Source: Branchinecta lynchi (taxonomy: Eukaryota; Arthropoda; Branchiopoda; Anostraca; Branchinectidae). From it: a stretch of DNA of 64,000 nt. Below the pieces are notes generated by a model, which saw only the letters and a program-made list of their open reading frames with translations, was not told the DNA's origin and did no database searches. Below, in pieces: positions 32,485 to 43,872 of this stretch (the stretch's first letter is position 1; each line of letters starts with the position of its first letter). Made by a program: the position numbers and the translations under genes. The stretch covers positions 18,938,202-19,002,201 of the forward strand of contig JAKZAP010000018.1 of assembly GCA_023053575.1 (NCBI GenBank). Direction: 5' to 3'.

Positions 32485-32517
32485 AAGGACGATTCCAGTT
32501 TGTTAATGCAGGTAAGT
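32485..32517 (+). other. LMO4 3' UTR start with splice donor 27 nt after the stop
   Basis: The sequence GCAG|GTAAGT (junction 32511/32512) is a near-perfect donor. It lies 27 nt after the TGA, closer than the roughly 50-nt limit associated with nonsense-mediated decay, so a spliced 3' UTR would be tolerated. No acceptor partner was identified; without splicing the UTR simply continues. Confidence 0.45.
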
Positions 32518-32698
32518 TATTTAAATTTTTGTTTTATTTGTTTATATTTATGCCAATGCTTGCTACTTATTTTGTCATTTGTTTGACCCTAGTTGGTCGT
32601 ATCCTAATTTGGATAAAAAAAAATATGGTTTCCTCAAATGAATGAAATATAATACAGTGTCCGAGGTTACAAGTGCAGTAAAAGAGTAATAAAGGTAA

Positions 32699-32954
32699 AC
32701 CAAACTTTAGCTTATTACCTTCGGCCCGTGACGTTTCCGTGACGTCATGAAAGAAATAGGGAAATTCGATTTAATTATTGTTGATGAATATATATTTGTA
32801 TATATATATAAAGAGCCGAGCGGCCATCGAGGCGCCGGACGCGTTTACACTTATAAACCCTTCTAGGGACAATCAGTTCCGTTATTAAATGCAAAATATT
32901 GACTTTTCGTGTGACGTCACGAGCCGTCGATAATCGCCTAAAGTTTAGTCAACA
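32699..32954 (-). mobile_element. Long-TIR MITE with TGACGTCA palindromes (F14), copy a
   Basis: Inverted ends of about 50 bp: CCAAACTTTAGC..TACCTTCGGCCCGTGACG against the CGTGACGTCACGAGCC to TAAAGTTTAG side. Two CRE-like TGACGTCA sites occur at mirror positions. Sister at 59780-60042. Confidence 0.75.
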
Positions 32955-33300
32955 CTGTAAGAAGTCAAAGACTAACAAAAATACACACAAAAACACACTC
33001 GATTACTCACACCTCCGACATTATAGTCCATGCCCTAGGTCCAGCTGACTCCCTATCAGTGGGCATGGCTATTAGTATCAGTATTATTTTCTCCGCTCAA
33101 GTATAGGCTGCAGAGGAGAAAACGTATATAGGAATTGAAAGGTAGAATAAGAAAAACAAAAATAAAAATATAGAATATGGCAAGTGTAGACGGAGAAATA
33201 ATACAGTGATGCGTTCGCTTCCTCTTCAGGTGGAATACCTCTATAGCTAATAAATGATAGTTATGTTACAAATTTTGAGTAAAATGGCGACAATTTAAAA
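32955..33300. other. Unassigned sequence downstream of LMO4
   Basis: Possible LMO4 3' UTR intron. Contains TAGTATCAGTATTA low-complexity near 33070. No gene signal. Confidence 0.3.
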
Positions 33301-33306
33301 GCTTAA

Positions 33307-33726
33307 AGCGCAACTCTTACTAGAAATGGTCTTTTCCCTATGAAAGGATCAGAAAACCGTTTTAAAAATACCATAACTTTCCACCTGAAACTAATGATTT
33401 TCTTATTAGCGCTTGTCGACACTGTCCATCCTTCCTGCTCTCCGACGCGGCGGCTGAGAGAAAAACGTTTGAAAAGTGAATGCGCCGTGGTTAAAAAGTT
33501 GGAAAACCGAGGAAGTAAAAGAAGTTAAAAATAGAAGACTCTCATATTATGTGTGAAAGAGTTGTCAGCGGATATTGAAGATCCTGGCAAACTCGGCATG
33601 GCCGAAAAAGCGCTAAAAATTCGTAGGCTCAAAACGAAACAATGGAAAAGGTTGGCATTTTAGAAGCTTTAAGTTCCACAAGGGATCTAGGTATATTACA
33701 AAGGCAGAATAAGCAGGAGGGGTCCT
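33307..33726 (-). mobile_element. TTAA MITE family F5, copy c
   Basis: TTAA 33303-33306 and 33727-33730. Ends AGCGCAACTCTTACTAG and GGAGGGGTCCT. Confidence 0.88.
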
Positions 33727-33730
33727 TTAA

Positions 33731-34475
33731 CGCCAGATCTAATAATAAAAAAATAAAAATATGGATATTAATTTAATGTTGCAAAACAAGGCTACGAACA
33801 TCGCATTGGTTAAAGAAGAAGCAGAGTAAACACGATAGAACAGGGCTCCTGTCTTAAGGAAGAAGAACAAAATTAAAACAGGGGTCCGGCCTCTCTGTCT
33901 CGTTACCAAGGCTGTAATGAGCATTCTAATTAGGTAGTTCGCCTGATATGAAGGGGAAGGAGTGGGATCAGTGAAAATAAAAATCACGCAGAAACGAAGT
34001 CTGAAATTTGAGGAGCAATTCGCGCAGGTGCGATACCCTTGACGTTGTAATTGCAGCAATAAAGTGCGTGGCTGAATTGCACGTTTTATGATTATTGGGT
34101 TCACGAAATTTATTTACGATTTCCGAAGGTTCTTTCTTAGTGACGCAGATGATGTATTCTATTGTAAAGCGAATGAACCGGATTAGTCTGTGTGGGCACA
34201 CTAGCCCTAATCCAATCTCCAGCTTCTGCTACGGATTAACTTATTATATGACGATATTAATCGTAGATATTACATTGCTAATTATTCGATCATGAATTAC
34301 TTTACCCATGAAGAAAATTAAGAATCTTGGCGTGGCCGAACCGCATCTGCCTGGTGATACAAGGGGTGAGCCACAAGGAAGTGAATGTATGTACGGTATT
34401 TTTTCAGGTTTTATGGCACTTCTATGAAGGGAAAAGATTGCTGTTACAAAGAGAAGTTGGTTCAACCAACGTATT
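33731..34475. other. Unassigned sequence
   Basis: The longest frame, 121 codons minus (33739-34104), has no domain and no splice context. No repeat recognised. Confidence 0.3.
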
Positions 34476-34479
34476 TTAA

Positions 34480-34964
34480 AGGACCCCTCTTGCTTATTCT
34501 GCCTTTTATAATTTAGCTAGCTCCCTTATGGAATTATAAGTTTCTAAAATCCCCACCTTTCTGCATGGTTTCGTTTTGTACCGACGAAGTTGTAACGCTT
34601 TCTCGGTGTTGCCGAGTTTTGCCGGTTACACAACGCAAAGCGTTGAACGTCCTAAATCTTAAACGTCTAAAATCTTGAACGTCCGCTGGCAGCTCTTTCA
34701 CACACAAGGATATGAGAATCTTTTGTTTTTGACTTCTTTTATTTGCTTAGTTTTCCTACTTTTCAACCACAGTGTCTTCAGTTTTCAATTGTTTTGCGCC
34801 CAGCCGCCGCGTCGGAGGGCAGGAAGGCTGGATAGAATAATCGACAAGCGCTAACAAGAAAATCGCTAAATTTAGATGAAAAGTAATAGTATTTTCGAGA
34901 AGTTGGCCTATTTTTCTGATCCGTTTTATAGTGTGAAAAGATCATTTCTAGGAAGAGTTGTGCT
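34480..34964 (+). mobile_element. TTAA MITE family F5, copy d
   Basis: TTAA 34476-34479 and 34965-34968. Ends AGGACCCCTCTTGC and AGGAAGAGTTGTGCT. The cleanest uninterrupted copy (485 bp). Confidence 0.9.
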
Positions 34965-34968
34965 TTAA

Positions 34969-36110
34969 GGCCCTCTTCATAGGCAAGATGATAGAAGGGT
35001 CATTGTGGGCTGCCGTTTGGCCCGTTTATTATTTGTTGTTAAGGGCATTCCCGATAGTGATTCCTATTCATTTCTTACTCTTCATCATGAGATTGTCTGA
35101 CCAAGAATTTTTAGAAATTACCTTCAACTCTAGTCCCCCATGGGACTGTACAAGTCCTCTTTGATGATCTTTATGTTAAATTTTTTTACTGAGTTTCAGA
35201 ACTTTCGAACTGATTCTCAAAGCTTTGGAAATGCGAAATAATAATGAAATCATCTTGACCTTTGTGCTTTAATCCTTCGGAATCAATCTAGCTGGAGCTC
35301 AGTTTCTAGTGCCTTTACTTTCGAAGGGACGGGAACTTGTCTAAGATATCAGTTTGGGTGCTTAACTGGCAATTTAAATTGTTAATTGCCTGAGGACGGG
35401 CTCGTTTTCCACGGAAAACTTGTATTTGAAAACAATTTTGGCTAATTACGTATGATAGCTGGAAAATCAAACAGTCTAACTAGAAACGCTAATTAAGGGA
35501 TATACTAATTGGTTCTTAAGTCACAGTAGCTAGTACCACTCTCATTAGAGATCCCTCTCAATTCATGTTACCCATAAATAACCGAAACCAGCGGCAGGAA
35601 AAGTTTGTCCAATTAGTGGAGGTCGGTCCAGAGACAGCGCATGACTTCGGAGGTGCGCGTGGGAGAACTGGTGTGACGTCATTGTATGAGCTGTATCAAC
35701 TAGTAATGTAATGTAATGTTTATTTTTCACCTATCGTACAGGAAAGAGAAAATGATGGAGTATAAAAAAGAGAGAAAGTAGAAAAAATCACACAACAAAG
35801 AAAAACAAAAAGCAGATCACCGAGGGAAAAATCATACTTATAAATCACAAAATGTCAAAATACAATCCCTTGCCACTCATGACCGCTCTTACTGAATTTT
35901 ACTCGTTGACATAGCTCAAGCTTTGGAATCGGGTCAACGATACCGTTTGTGTTGGTCATGTAGGTATTGCGCGTCCAAGGAGGGAGACGAAGAAGGTATT
36001 TTGCGAATTTAAAGTAAATCCGTTGTCCGTGCATGCTCAGGTTCTGTTTTTTCAACATATTAAAAATTTCAAATAAAGATTAGAAGATATGCTATCTGTA
36101 TAATATAAAG
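34969..36110. promoter_or_regulatory. Repeat-free block with TAATTA-type sites
   Basis: 35260-35560 contains several CTAATTA/TTAATTG motifs and no known repeat, 2.8-3.1 kb beyond the LMO4 stop. 35700-36060 is A-rich with a short minus frame and no domain. Regulatory role speculative. Confidence 0.25.
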
Positions 36111-36119
36111 ACGGTCATT

Positions 36120-37060
36120 CATAACTAATGGGGGACGATAAAAAACAAGACCAAAGGTGTCGATGGAATCCCAAAAATCTAATATTTGATTCAGGCAATA
36201 GGGTCTTGTCTTCGCCAGATCCAGTCTTTGCCAGGCTAATCATCAGAGAAAACCAAGTTCAGATATACCTCTATAAGCCATATCTGTTTTGACGATACTG
36301 ACCGAGACTTCCTGCTTTACTTCTGCCAAGTTTCCGGTTTCGGCCGAATTCCGAGCAAGCTACGTCCAGCAAAAAAAAGAAAATTCAGAAAAAAAATCCA
36401 GCGTCGAGTCCCTATAAAGAACATCTAATCAACTTTGAATAAAAGTTCGGCTTAAAAAAAAAATCAGGTTACAACCGGATTCCGGACTAATTATATGTCC
36501 GGGTAAAAATGATTGTCATATACAGACTCAGCCTCTCTTCTTACCCCTTAATCTGTCATCTAATCAAACTATTGCTATTAACAAATTTTCCGGTTTTGGC
36601 CGGATTCCAGGCGAACTACTTGTCCGGCGAGAAAATGGTTTTAATCATCGCGTTCAGCATGTCTTTTTACCCCTAAATCGACCATTTAACCAATTTCATA
36701 TAAAACTTTTGCTTTTAACCAACTTTCCGGTTTTGGCCGGATTCCGGACGAACTTCTTGTCCGGCGAGAAAATGGTTTTCACTATCTCAGCATGCCTTCT
36801 TGTCGACTATTACATTAGCTGTTTAAAAATATTTTGTTTGTCCCTTAATTTGAACCCCCACCCCTAAATGTAGGGCCACCGAGCCCGTCTAAGAACTTGA
36901 CCTTACCCTTGACCCAAACAATCCTCACAACAAGTTTCATCAAAATATCTCATTCCCTTCAAGAATTATAGCGCGCACAGACGGACGGACGGACGGACAG
37001 ACGGGCAACTTTTGCGATGTCATAGGTATCCCTCGACTTACGTTTTGGGATCCCAGAAAC
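36120..37060 (+). repeat. S130 repeat, copy c, most complete
   Basis: Same order as 2200-3110: a CGATGGAATCCC start, four units of about 127-135 bp (cores near 36329, 36463, 36590 and 36725), the TGTAGGGCCACCGAGCCCGT block, then (GACG)n micro-repeats at about 36978-37000 and TACGTTTTGGGATCCC. Confidence 0.75.
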
Positions 37061-37925
37061 CCAGGCATTTTTTCGATTCAGGGCGTATCGGAGGGGGGTT
37101 CGACCCCCCCCCCTCTCCCAAACAGACGTATTACCGGATAATTGGTACGATCTCGTTCTGATGTAAACCGGAGTTTCGTGAAGAACTAATACGATAATAA
37201 TATTCGTGAAAATGACGTTAACAGTCTTCCAGTTTTTTTTACATCAAAACGGATTAAATACCTGATTCTATTTTAAATTTTAAAATATTAAAAGAAAGTT
37301 AAAGATTTAGGTTTGATTAATTGTAATTAATCCATATGGGCATTCGGTCGGCATAATTATTCGGTTCCTTCTTCCTCCTTTATGAATTTCCTTATTTCCC
37401 TGTAGATGATGCGCGATCTCAACCAGAACAAATTAAGAAAATCAAAAGTAAAGAGAAACATGGCCAACAATAAATAGCACATATATGTAGTAACTCCATG
37501 ACAACAACAAATCAAAACATAGGTGCACGTGGTCCAAGTCAGCCGTAAACCGATAAAGCCGCTCTTTGTTTGTTTAAATGGGTTGATGAGACCATATTAA
37601 AAGGGTCGTAAATTGTTTCCAGATTTTGCGTGGTCATGCCCGCGATTTGCATCTACTGTTTACAGTTAATTTACTGTCATCAAAAGTGTTAAGACTATTA
37701 GAGCTGTTAATTAATGAGGATCTCAGAATACTTTGTTTAGATTCCTTCCTTTTTATTGAAGTTTAAGTTTTGCTCTCTGTATATCGTGATACCAGCAAGC
37801 TTTCCCTCCCAAGAAAGGGCCATTGCACTAAAAAAAACGTACTTACATTCGATTCCTTTGTGTTGCTACTCGCAAGTTGCCAACCCTTTTGGTCACCACC
37901 CGGATGCTGTTTCGCGATGCCGGAT
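37061..37925. other. Unassigned sequence
   Basis: Short C-run near 37110; otherwise AT-rich with no supported gene. Confidence 0.3.
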
Positions 37926-37931
37926 TGTCAA

Positions 37932-38302
37932 AGGACCCCTCGCACTATTTACTCTTTATCTTACAGTATTTTAAACTACTTGAGTACTTTAACACTAGGC
38001 TTTGCTTTCAACAAATAACCCACGGTTTTGGCTTTTTTAAGCCTTTTCCGAGACCCGTTGACTTATAGCGAAAACATGGAAAAAATTTACATAACCGGTT
38101 TTTCTGATGGAAATACTTCTCGCAGACAACCGTCGACAGTGTGATACACATCGAAGGTAGCAAACACGACAAGTGAGAAAATCAGCGTGGTTTTCTTAGA
38201 GGGGTTAGAATATACCGTACGGAATTGGGGTCTCCGGGTTTAGAAATATATGGAGTGACTATGTAGGTAGGATGCGTTAGTATTATAGGTAAGACAGGTC
38301 CT
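37932..38302 (-). mobile_element. TTAA MITE family F6, copy b
   Basis: TCAA|AGGACCCCTCGCAC and ACAGGTCCT|TTAT (both flanks one base from TTAA). Overlapping frames at 37756-38068 are not genes. Confidence 0.82.
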
Positions 38303-38919
38303 TTATTTTCTTAAAATGAAATTATTAATCATGATTGAACAATCATCGTCAATGCAGTCCAGTAAAGGTAGCCTATGCTTATTTGAACATTTCTATAACT
38401 GTTTCACTACCCTGGTGTTTCCACTTGCTTACAGAACAGCGAAATCGAAAGGAAAAATTACGAACTTGATATAAACTAATAGCCAACTCATTAAGGGTTG
38501 TCCTTGCCCGTCCTGGCACAAACTTTGATTCCAAAATATTTTATTATCAATTTTTAAATGGCCTTTTTCTTCTTGACTGATTCTGCAGGTTTGAACGCCA
38601 TCTATTTGGTTAAGTCACGTTCCGCTTAGCAAAGTGAAGGGAATACTAGATGGCAGTTAACAGCAAGTATTCAAAATAAACAATGGCACATGTCAAAGGT
38701 ATGAATGGATGAATTGCTTTTGGCAAGTATTTTGCAGCAATATTCGGCAACCGTTCACTGTTCCGCGACGTTCACAAAAGCATACCTCTACTGTACATGT
38801 GATTTTTAAATGTCAGCATGTAGTAAAGCTTCATCCTTGCCAGTATTCCCTATGTCTCATTTTCGTGTTTATCTCTGGTCTTGCTCGACTTGGTTGCTAG
38901 GTTGGACAACTGAAAAGAA

Positions 38920-39070
38920 TGTTTCATGCCAAAACTATTTTTGACAGTGTGCAAAACGCATACGCCAGCTTCATTTTATTAGAGCTATACTTCGGCCCTC
39001 TATGGCAAGGGTCCTCTTGAGGCTCAAGCCGCTTAAGCTAGAATTGTTCACAAAATCAGATAGTTAGAGT
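38920..39070 (-). mobile_element. Penelope-like terminal-repeat fragment
   Basis: Contains TTGACAGTGTGCAAAACGCA, ATTAGAGCTATACTTCGGCC and CAAGGGTCCTCTTGAGGCTC. It faces an inverted partner at 39945-40110. Confidence 0.6.
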
Positions 39071-39157
39071 TTGACCGAAACGGGCTGATATAAGACATTC
39101 TAGTTAACTATCATTCATTCACTTAACGAGGCTTGAATACCCGATAAAAATGCGCTA

Positions 39158-39597
39158 CAGGAGTGTTGCATGAAGCTGCCACCCTAAACTCCTATTTTGG
39201 GGAAATGACTTAGGGAAAAAGAGTAAAGGTTGAAATAAAATTCAGTGGAGTATCCTGAAAGGAAGCTTAGAACCTTCGCTTTCTGCTGGTACCATAGTTT
39301 ACTTGTAATTGTTCAAGACTAAGCTGAAGAACACAAAAGAATATAGGCACCCAAGTGATCATGAAGTCGCCCACTTTGCTAAAATGGTATTTTGCTACAT
39401 GGTGAAGTTAGAAGCCAGCTGTTTGGTCAGAGAGGTTCCTTGACCTTTTGCAAATAACAAAATTTGCTGTTTTCTTGGAATTTGCATGATTTTTCTGGGG
39501 GTGGCAGCTTCATGATCCAAGGTGGCAGGATCATGTACCATGGCCAATTGGGGGGTGGGCGGTGCCATAGTAAGGGCAGCTTCATGCAACACTCCTG
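39158..39597. mobile_element. TA-flanked MITE with CAGGAGTGTTGCATG ends
   Basis: 440 bp, exact inverted ends CAGGAGTGTTGCATGAAGCT and its complement, TA on both sides. The matching F8 arm near 40560-40580 shows the uninterrupted site, with one TA. Mariner-like. The 80-codon minus frame inside is not a gene. Confidence 0.85.
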
Positions 39598-39944
39598 TAC
39601 TTCGTTGCTCCACTATTCTCGAGTAACCAATTTTCAAATAGTGGAATTTCCCTGTCAGATCTGTGGTACTTGTATGCGCTTGTACCTGTGTGTATGCTTA
39701 ACGAAAATGATTTACAAAAAAAGGGTTCACGGAGTGACCTACCTTCCGCAAGATGATCACTGGCCACTGAAAAGTCGCGTTTCGGTTAATAGTAGAATTT
39801 TCCGTTGTGAGGACGGCCGTAGGTATTCTGAACGTCATTCTGGAGCAAACAGTGAAAATAAAAAATATCCCTTTACACAATCCAAATAATGCAGTGTATT
39901 AGGTTCAGTCATAGAAAAATAAGTTGGCTTTTCAGTTAAACTTT

Positions 39945-40110
39945 AAGCTAGAATCTTTCGTTGTTTCTCCAGTTCATTTTCCAGCTTGAGCGGCTCGATC
40001 CTGAAGAGGACCTTTGCCAAGAAGGGCCGAAATATAGATCTAGTAAAATGAAGCTGACATATCCGTTTTGCACTGTCAAACATGATTCGCAGACAACTTG
40101 GGCTGAAATA
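39945..40110 (+). mobile_element. Penelope-like terminal-repeat fragment
   Basis: Contains CCAGCTTGAGC, CCTGAAGAGGACCTTTGCC, AAGAAGGGCCGAAATATAG and TTTTGCACTGTCAAACATGA in order. Confidence 0.65.
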
Positions 40111-40561
40111 AATATTTATGCCTAACTATCACTTCATGGATCTACGTTTGTTTAGCGTATTCATTCCACTATTTTTTTTTAGTAAAAGCGGGAAATAAAA
40201 TAATAAAGCTTAACTGTAAAGCCAACTTATTTTTGCATCATTTAACTGACTACATTGCATTATTTTGATTGTGTTAAGGAATTTTTTGTTTTCACTATTT
40301 GCTCTAGTATGACATTTAGAATATCTAGGGCCGTCGTCACAACGAAAAATTCTATTGTGACGAGGAAAATCTGTATCTCATACCAAGGCAGCTTTTCAGT
40401 GGTCAGTGATCCGCTCGAGGAAGTTGGCCCACTGCGTGAACACTTATTTTTCGTAAATTATTTTCTTCAAGCACACAACACAGACACAAGCAGATAGATG
40501 CACCATAAATCATACGGAAATTCCACTATTTGGAAATCGATTATTCGTGAATGCTGAAGAA

Positions 40562-40815
40562 CGAAGTAACGCATTTTCATCGGCTCTTCAAGCCTCTTTA
40601 AGCGAATATGTGACGGGTACCTAGATTTTCCTATCATATCGCTTTTCGGTTAAATTTTAATTCGTTCATTCAAAAAGTACCTTTTATGCGAGAAGTAACG
40701 CATTTTCATCAGCTCTTGAAGCCTCGAAGTGAATAAGTCAGGGGTACCTAGATTTTCATATCATATCCCTTTTCGGTTAAATTTTAATTCCTTCACTCAA
40801 AAGTACCTTTCAGTT
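40562..40815. repeat. ~125-bp direct duplication at the edge of F8
   Basis: GAAGTAACGCATTTTCATC starts both halves (40562 and 40690) and TTTTCGGTTAAATTTTAATTC ends both. Confidence 0.7.
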
Positions 40816-41520
40816 AAAAAAAAATGCAGCTTTCAAATCTCATTTGGCCTAACAGACAAGAAAAGGCGCATCCTGCCATGTCTTCGAACTGTGAGCTTGC
40901 ATTTCAGGGATTGGACTGCGTCAGAAGTGTTTTCCGAGAGAGATATAAGTTCGTCCTGCAATTTACTTGAGTGTATCATAACTGCACCCAGGTTGCTCGC
41001 AGCTTTTGACGACGTTCGGTGTTTTCCAATAAGTTTTATTTTGTCTAATCTGGTTTAGGACCATTTTGAATGTCTCCCTTAGTATGGAACTGGTGTCTTA
41101 CTTTCAGAGTTATGGGGGAAATACCTTATATTCACTAAGAGAGGTAAAATGAAAAGTCAGAGATCTCTTTGTAAAATGAGGATAGGTAAACAGACTGGAT
41201 TTAATTAATAAAATACGAACTTTTTTACGGAAAGGTAAAGGCAATGCTTCGAAAATGGAAGGCTTCGGGATTGAATTGCAAACAAAAATTAGGAGTTATT
41301 GTGAGGTGTTCATAGCTTCTGTACACAAAAATATGAACTTACGATATACCCGATTTTGGTTACACAGTAGTCACTGATTGGCATTGGACATGGGGCTAAA
41401 CTGAGCAGTCAGATCAAGTTCACTTCTTTCCTTGTTCTTTTTATAGCGATATAGAGATAATTTGAGGGTATAAAAGGGCTACCACTTTTTCTATCGTACG
41501 GCACAATCCCTCCATTGTTT
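40816..41520. other. Unassigned sequence
   Basis: A 109-codon + frame (40729-41058) has no domain. No repeat recognised. Confidence 0.3.
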
Positions 41521-41529
41521 ATTTTTTAT

Positions 41530-42575
41530 GGCACTTGCCTTCCGGCCAAGTGCCATATACCGATCACTTTTCCGTCGGTCGGTCAGTCCGGTGTTTGCAA
41601 CTTAAGGTACTTCCAGATGTGCTAGGACGATGAAACGTGGCATGCGTATTAGGGACCCGACCAAACTAACTTGGAAATAGTCACTTGCCCGATCCGACCG
41701 TCGTGGGGTGAGGGAGGGGAGTCGGAATCCGGAATTTAGTGGCACGCATAACTTTCGAACGGGTGATCGGATCTTAATGAAACTTGATATTCGGAAAGAC
41801 GTCATGTCTCACATGTCCCATTTTAAGTCCAAACCGAATCCGATCACTGTGTGTGTGTGTGGTGGGGGGGGGGGGGGGTGGAGGAGGAACGGGAAATCAA
41901 GTGGTACGCTTAGAGTGAAGCGATCTGGATGAGACTTGGTGGGAAGAACAAACACAATCCCTTTGTACAACCGGACAAGATTCGGGCACAGTGGGGGAGT
42001 TAGAGGGGGGGAGCTGGAATTCCGGTGATCACAAGCTAAGGTACTTCCAGACGTGATACGACGATGAAACTTGGCTTGAAAAGTAGAGACTTCACATGAT
42101 TGGCTTAGAAATAGGCAGTTTCCTGATCCGAACATTCATGGGGGGGGGAGTGGAGGGAGGGAGAATCCTGAATCTTGAGGTATGTATAACTTATTAACTG
42201 GTGATAGGATCTTAATAAAACTTGATATTTGGAAAGACCTCGTGTCTCAAATCACCTATTTAAAGTCCGGATGTAATCCGCTAAATGTTCGGGGGAGATG
42301 GAGGGCAGAACCGGAAATCTTGTGACACGCTTAGAGTGAGCGATTGAGATGAAACGTAATTGGAAGAACAAGCACAAGCCCTAGATATATAAGTGACAGA
42401 ACCGGACCGGGTTTGGGCACTGTGGGGGAGTTGGAAGGGGTCCGGAATTCAAGTGATCGCGAATCAAGGTACTTCCAGAATCCAGATGTGCTAGGACGAT
42501 GAAACTTGGCTTGGAAATTAGGCACTTGACAAGATTGGCTTAGAAATTGTCCGTTCCCAGATCCGACCATCCCTT
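41530..42575 (+). repeat. S430 dispersed block with ~430-bp tandem units
   Basis: AAGGTACTTCCAGA followed by GACGATGAAAC(T/G)TGGC recurs near 41604, 42042 and 42465, about 430 bp apart, separated by GTGGGGGAGT/GGAGCTGGAATTC blocks. A (GT)n-G-run lies at 41850-41880. A fragment is at 9225-9375. Confidence 0.75.
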
Positions 42576-43655
42576 AAAGTATTAATCCTAATCGCAAAGT
42601 ACAAAAAATACTTTTAAGCAAAATATATATTTTCTTGATCCGTATGAACCTATGATCATTGTTGCCTCTCGGGTTTTACTTATAACGGATTTACTTAAAG
42701 TACAAAAAATACTTTTGAGCAAAATATACATTTTCGAGCTCCAGATGAGTTCATCGTCATTTTTGCTTCAGCAGTTCTGATTACAAATGATCACAACAAA
42801 CCCACGAATTCCTACTTTCATCCTCTGACCCAGCCTTGCAAGTGACATGTGAGCTTGCAGGTCTTGTTTGTAATTAGTGGTACTCTTCAAGATTGAGAGT
42901 ATAAATTTAAGAATAAAAAATTGATTGTAAAAATATCCCGAATTTGCACTGGGCCTTACAAGAACCCGAATTAAACGGAGTCTGTCTAGCGCCCAGTAAT
43001 AGTTAGAAATTGGTTATTTCCCCGTTTGAGTTAAATTATCTCTTGCCACACTTTTCTTCTTCTTCTCCATCCGACGTCGTTATCCGTCACTCTAATTGGA
43101 TCGGCAAAAACCGTATCGACTCCTAATGCCATCTATGAAGAATGACCAATCACTACTAAGTTCATTAGCTATGATTGATGGCTCAAGGCTAGAGGAGAAC
43201 GATAGTAGATTACTGAATTAAAGAACCATTGTTAATGATGAATAGTTCTCTAATTAACGTACTACTGACTCTGTTTGTTCAGGAGGCTTTTGTCAACACA
43301 GTAGGAACTCCAGGCGCATACGCTCATGAAAAGATAGCGTTCGAGACAGATATAGCACCCAACTACACCTACCGTCAGGTTCAGGTTCAGGTTCAGGTTT
43401 ATATATTTACGTAAAAATTTATAAAATAAATTACACTTCTTTCTCGGCAGAGTGACATCTCGAATGCTCGGGAAAGACATACAATGAGAAAAACAGTTTA
43501 ACTTAAATAAATAACGAGTAATCATCCGCAGTACCATAAATACAAAATAAATAACAAAATATCACATTCACCAGACCAGACGTGCACCTCCAACTTTTCA
43601 ATCCTGTGGACGTTTGCAAGGGAATGCAACCTTCCGGACCATTCGCCTACCAAAA
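42576..43655. other. Unassigned sequence with small repeats
   Basis: AAAGTACAAAAAATACTTTT is duplicated (42596 and 42698), and (AGGTTC)4 lies near 43378-43400. No gene supported. Confidence 0.35.
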
Positions 43656-43872
43656 CCTGTCAGTACCGTTAAAGTTTAACTGAAAAGGGATGTAACAGGA
43701 CAATGTAGTTACCCATTTTATTCCTTTGAAGACCCGATGAAACTGCGTTACTTCCTTGCTCAGCTATTCACAAATAACCGATGTTCAAATAGTGGAATTC
43801 CCCTGTCTGATTTGTGGTACCTCTATGCGCTTGTATCTGTGCTGTTTGCTTGAAGAAAATGATTCACAATAA

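Larger units (their letters stand above)
10845..32511 (+). other. LMO4: LMO4-type gene, full extent visible in window (3 coding exons, 2 introns)
   Basis: Gene-level entry. Three exons join in frame (phase 2 at both junctions, each completing an AGG Arg codon) into a 234-residue LIM-only protein. Intron 1 is 11025-18951 (7.9 kb) and intron 2 is 19177-32159 (13.0 kb); both start GT and end AG. LMO4 proteins are nuclear adaptors that use tandem LIM domains to bind LDB/Chip and other partners, and in vertebrates they do not bind DNA themselves. The first visible exon opens at an acceptor (10841-10844 TCAG), so a 5' untranslated exon should lie upstream. A strong donor at 32512 follows the stop, so the 3' UTR is probably spliced. 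Promoter and polyadenylation site were not identified. Confidence 0.88.
39075..40620. mobile_element. Foldback family F8, copy a (two arms plus insertions)
   Basis: The left arm (39080-39157 continuing 39598-39896) and right arm (about 40255-40620) are inverted repeats of each other: for example CAAATAGTGGAATTTCC against GGAAATTCCACTATTTG. A TA-flanked MITE splits the left arm at 39158, and Penelope sequence lies between the arms. Confidence 0.65.

Noticed and set aside
43377..43402. (AGGTTC)4 as a telomeric or coding repeat
   Set aside because: Too short and not a known telomere unit; ordinary microsatellite.
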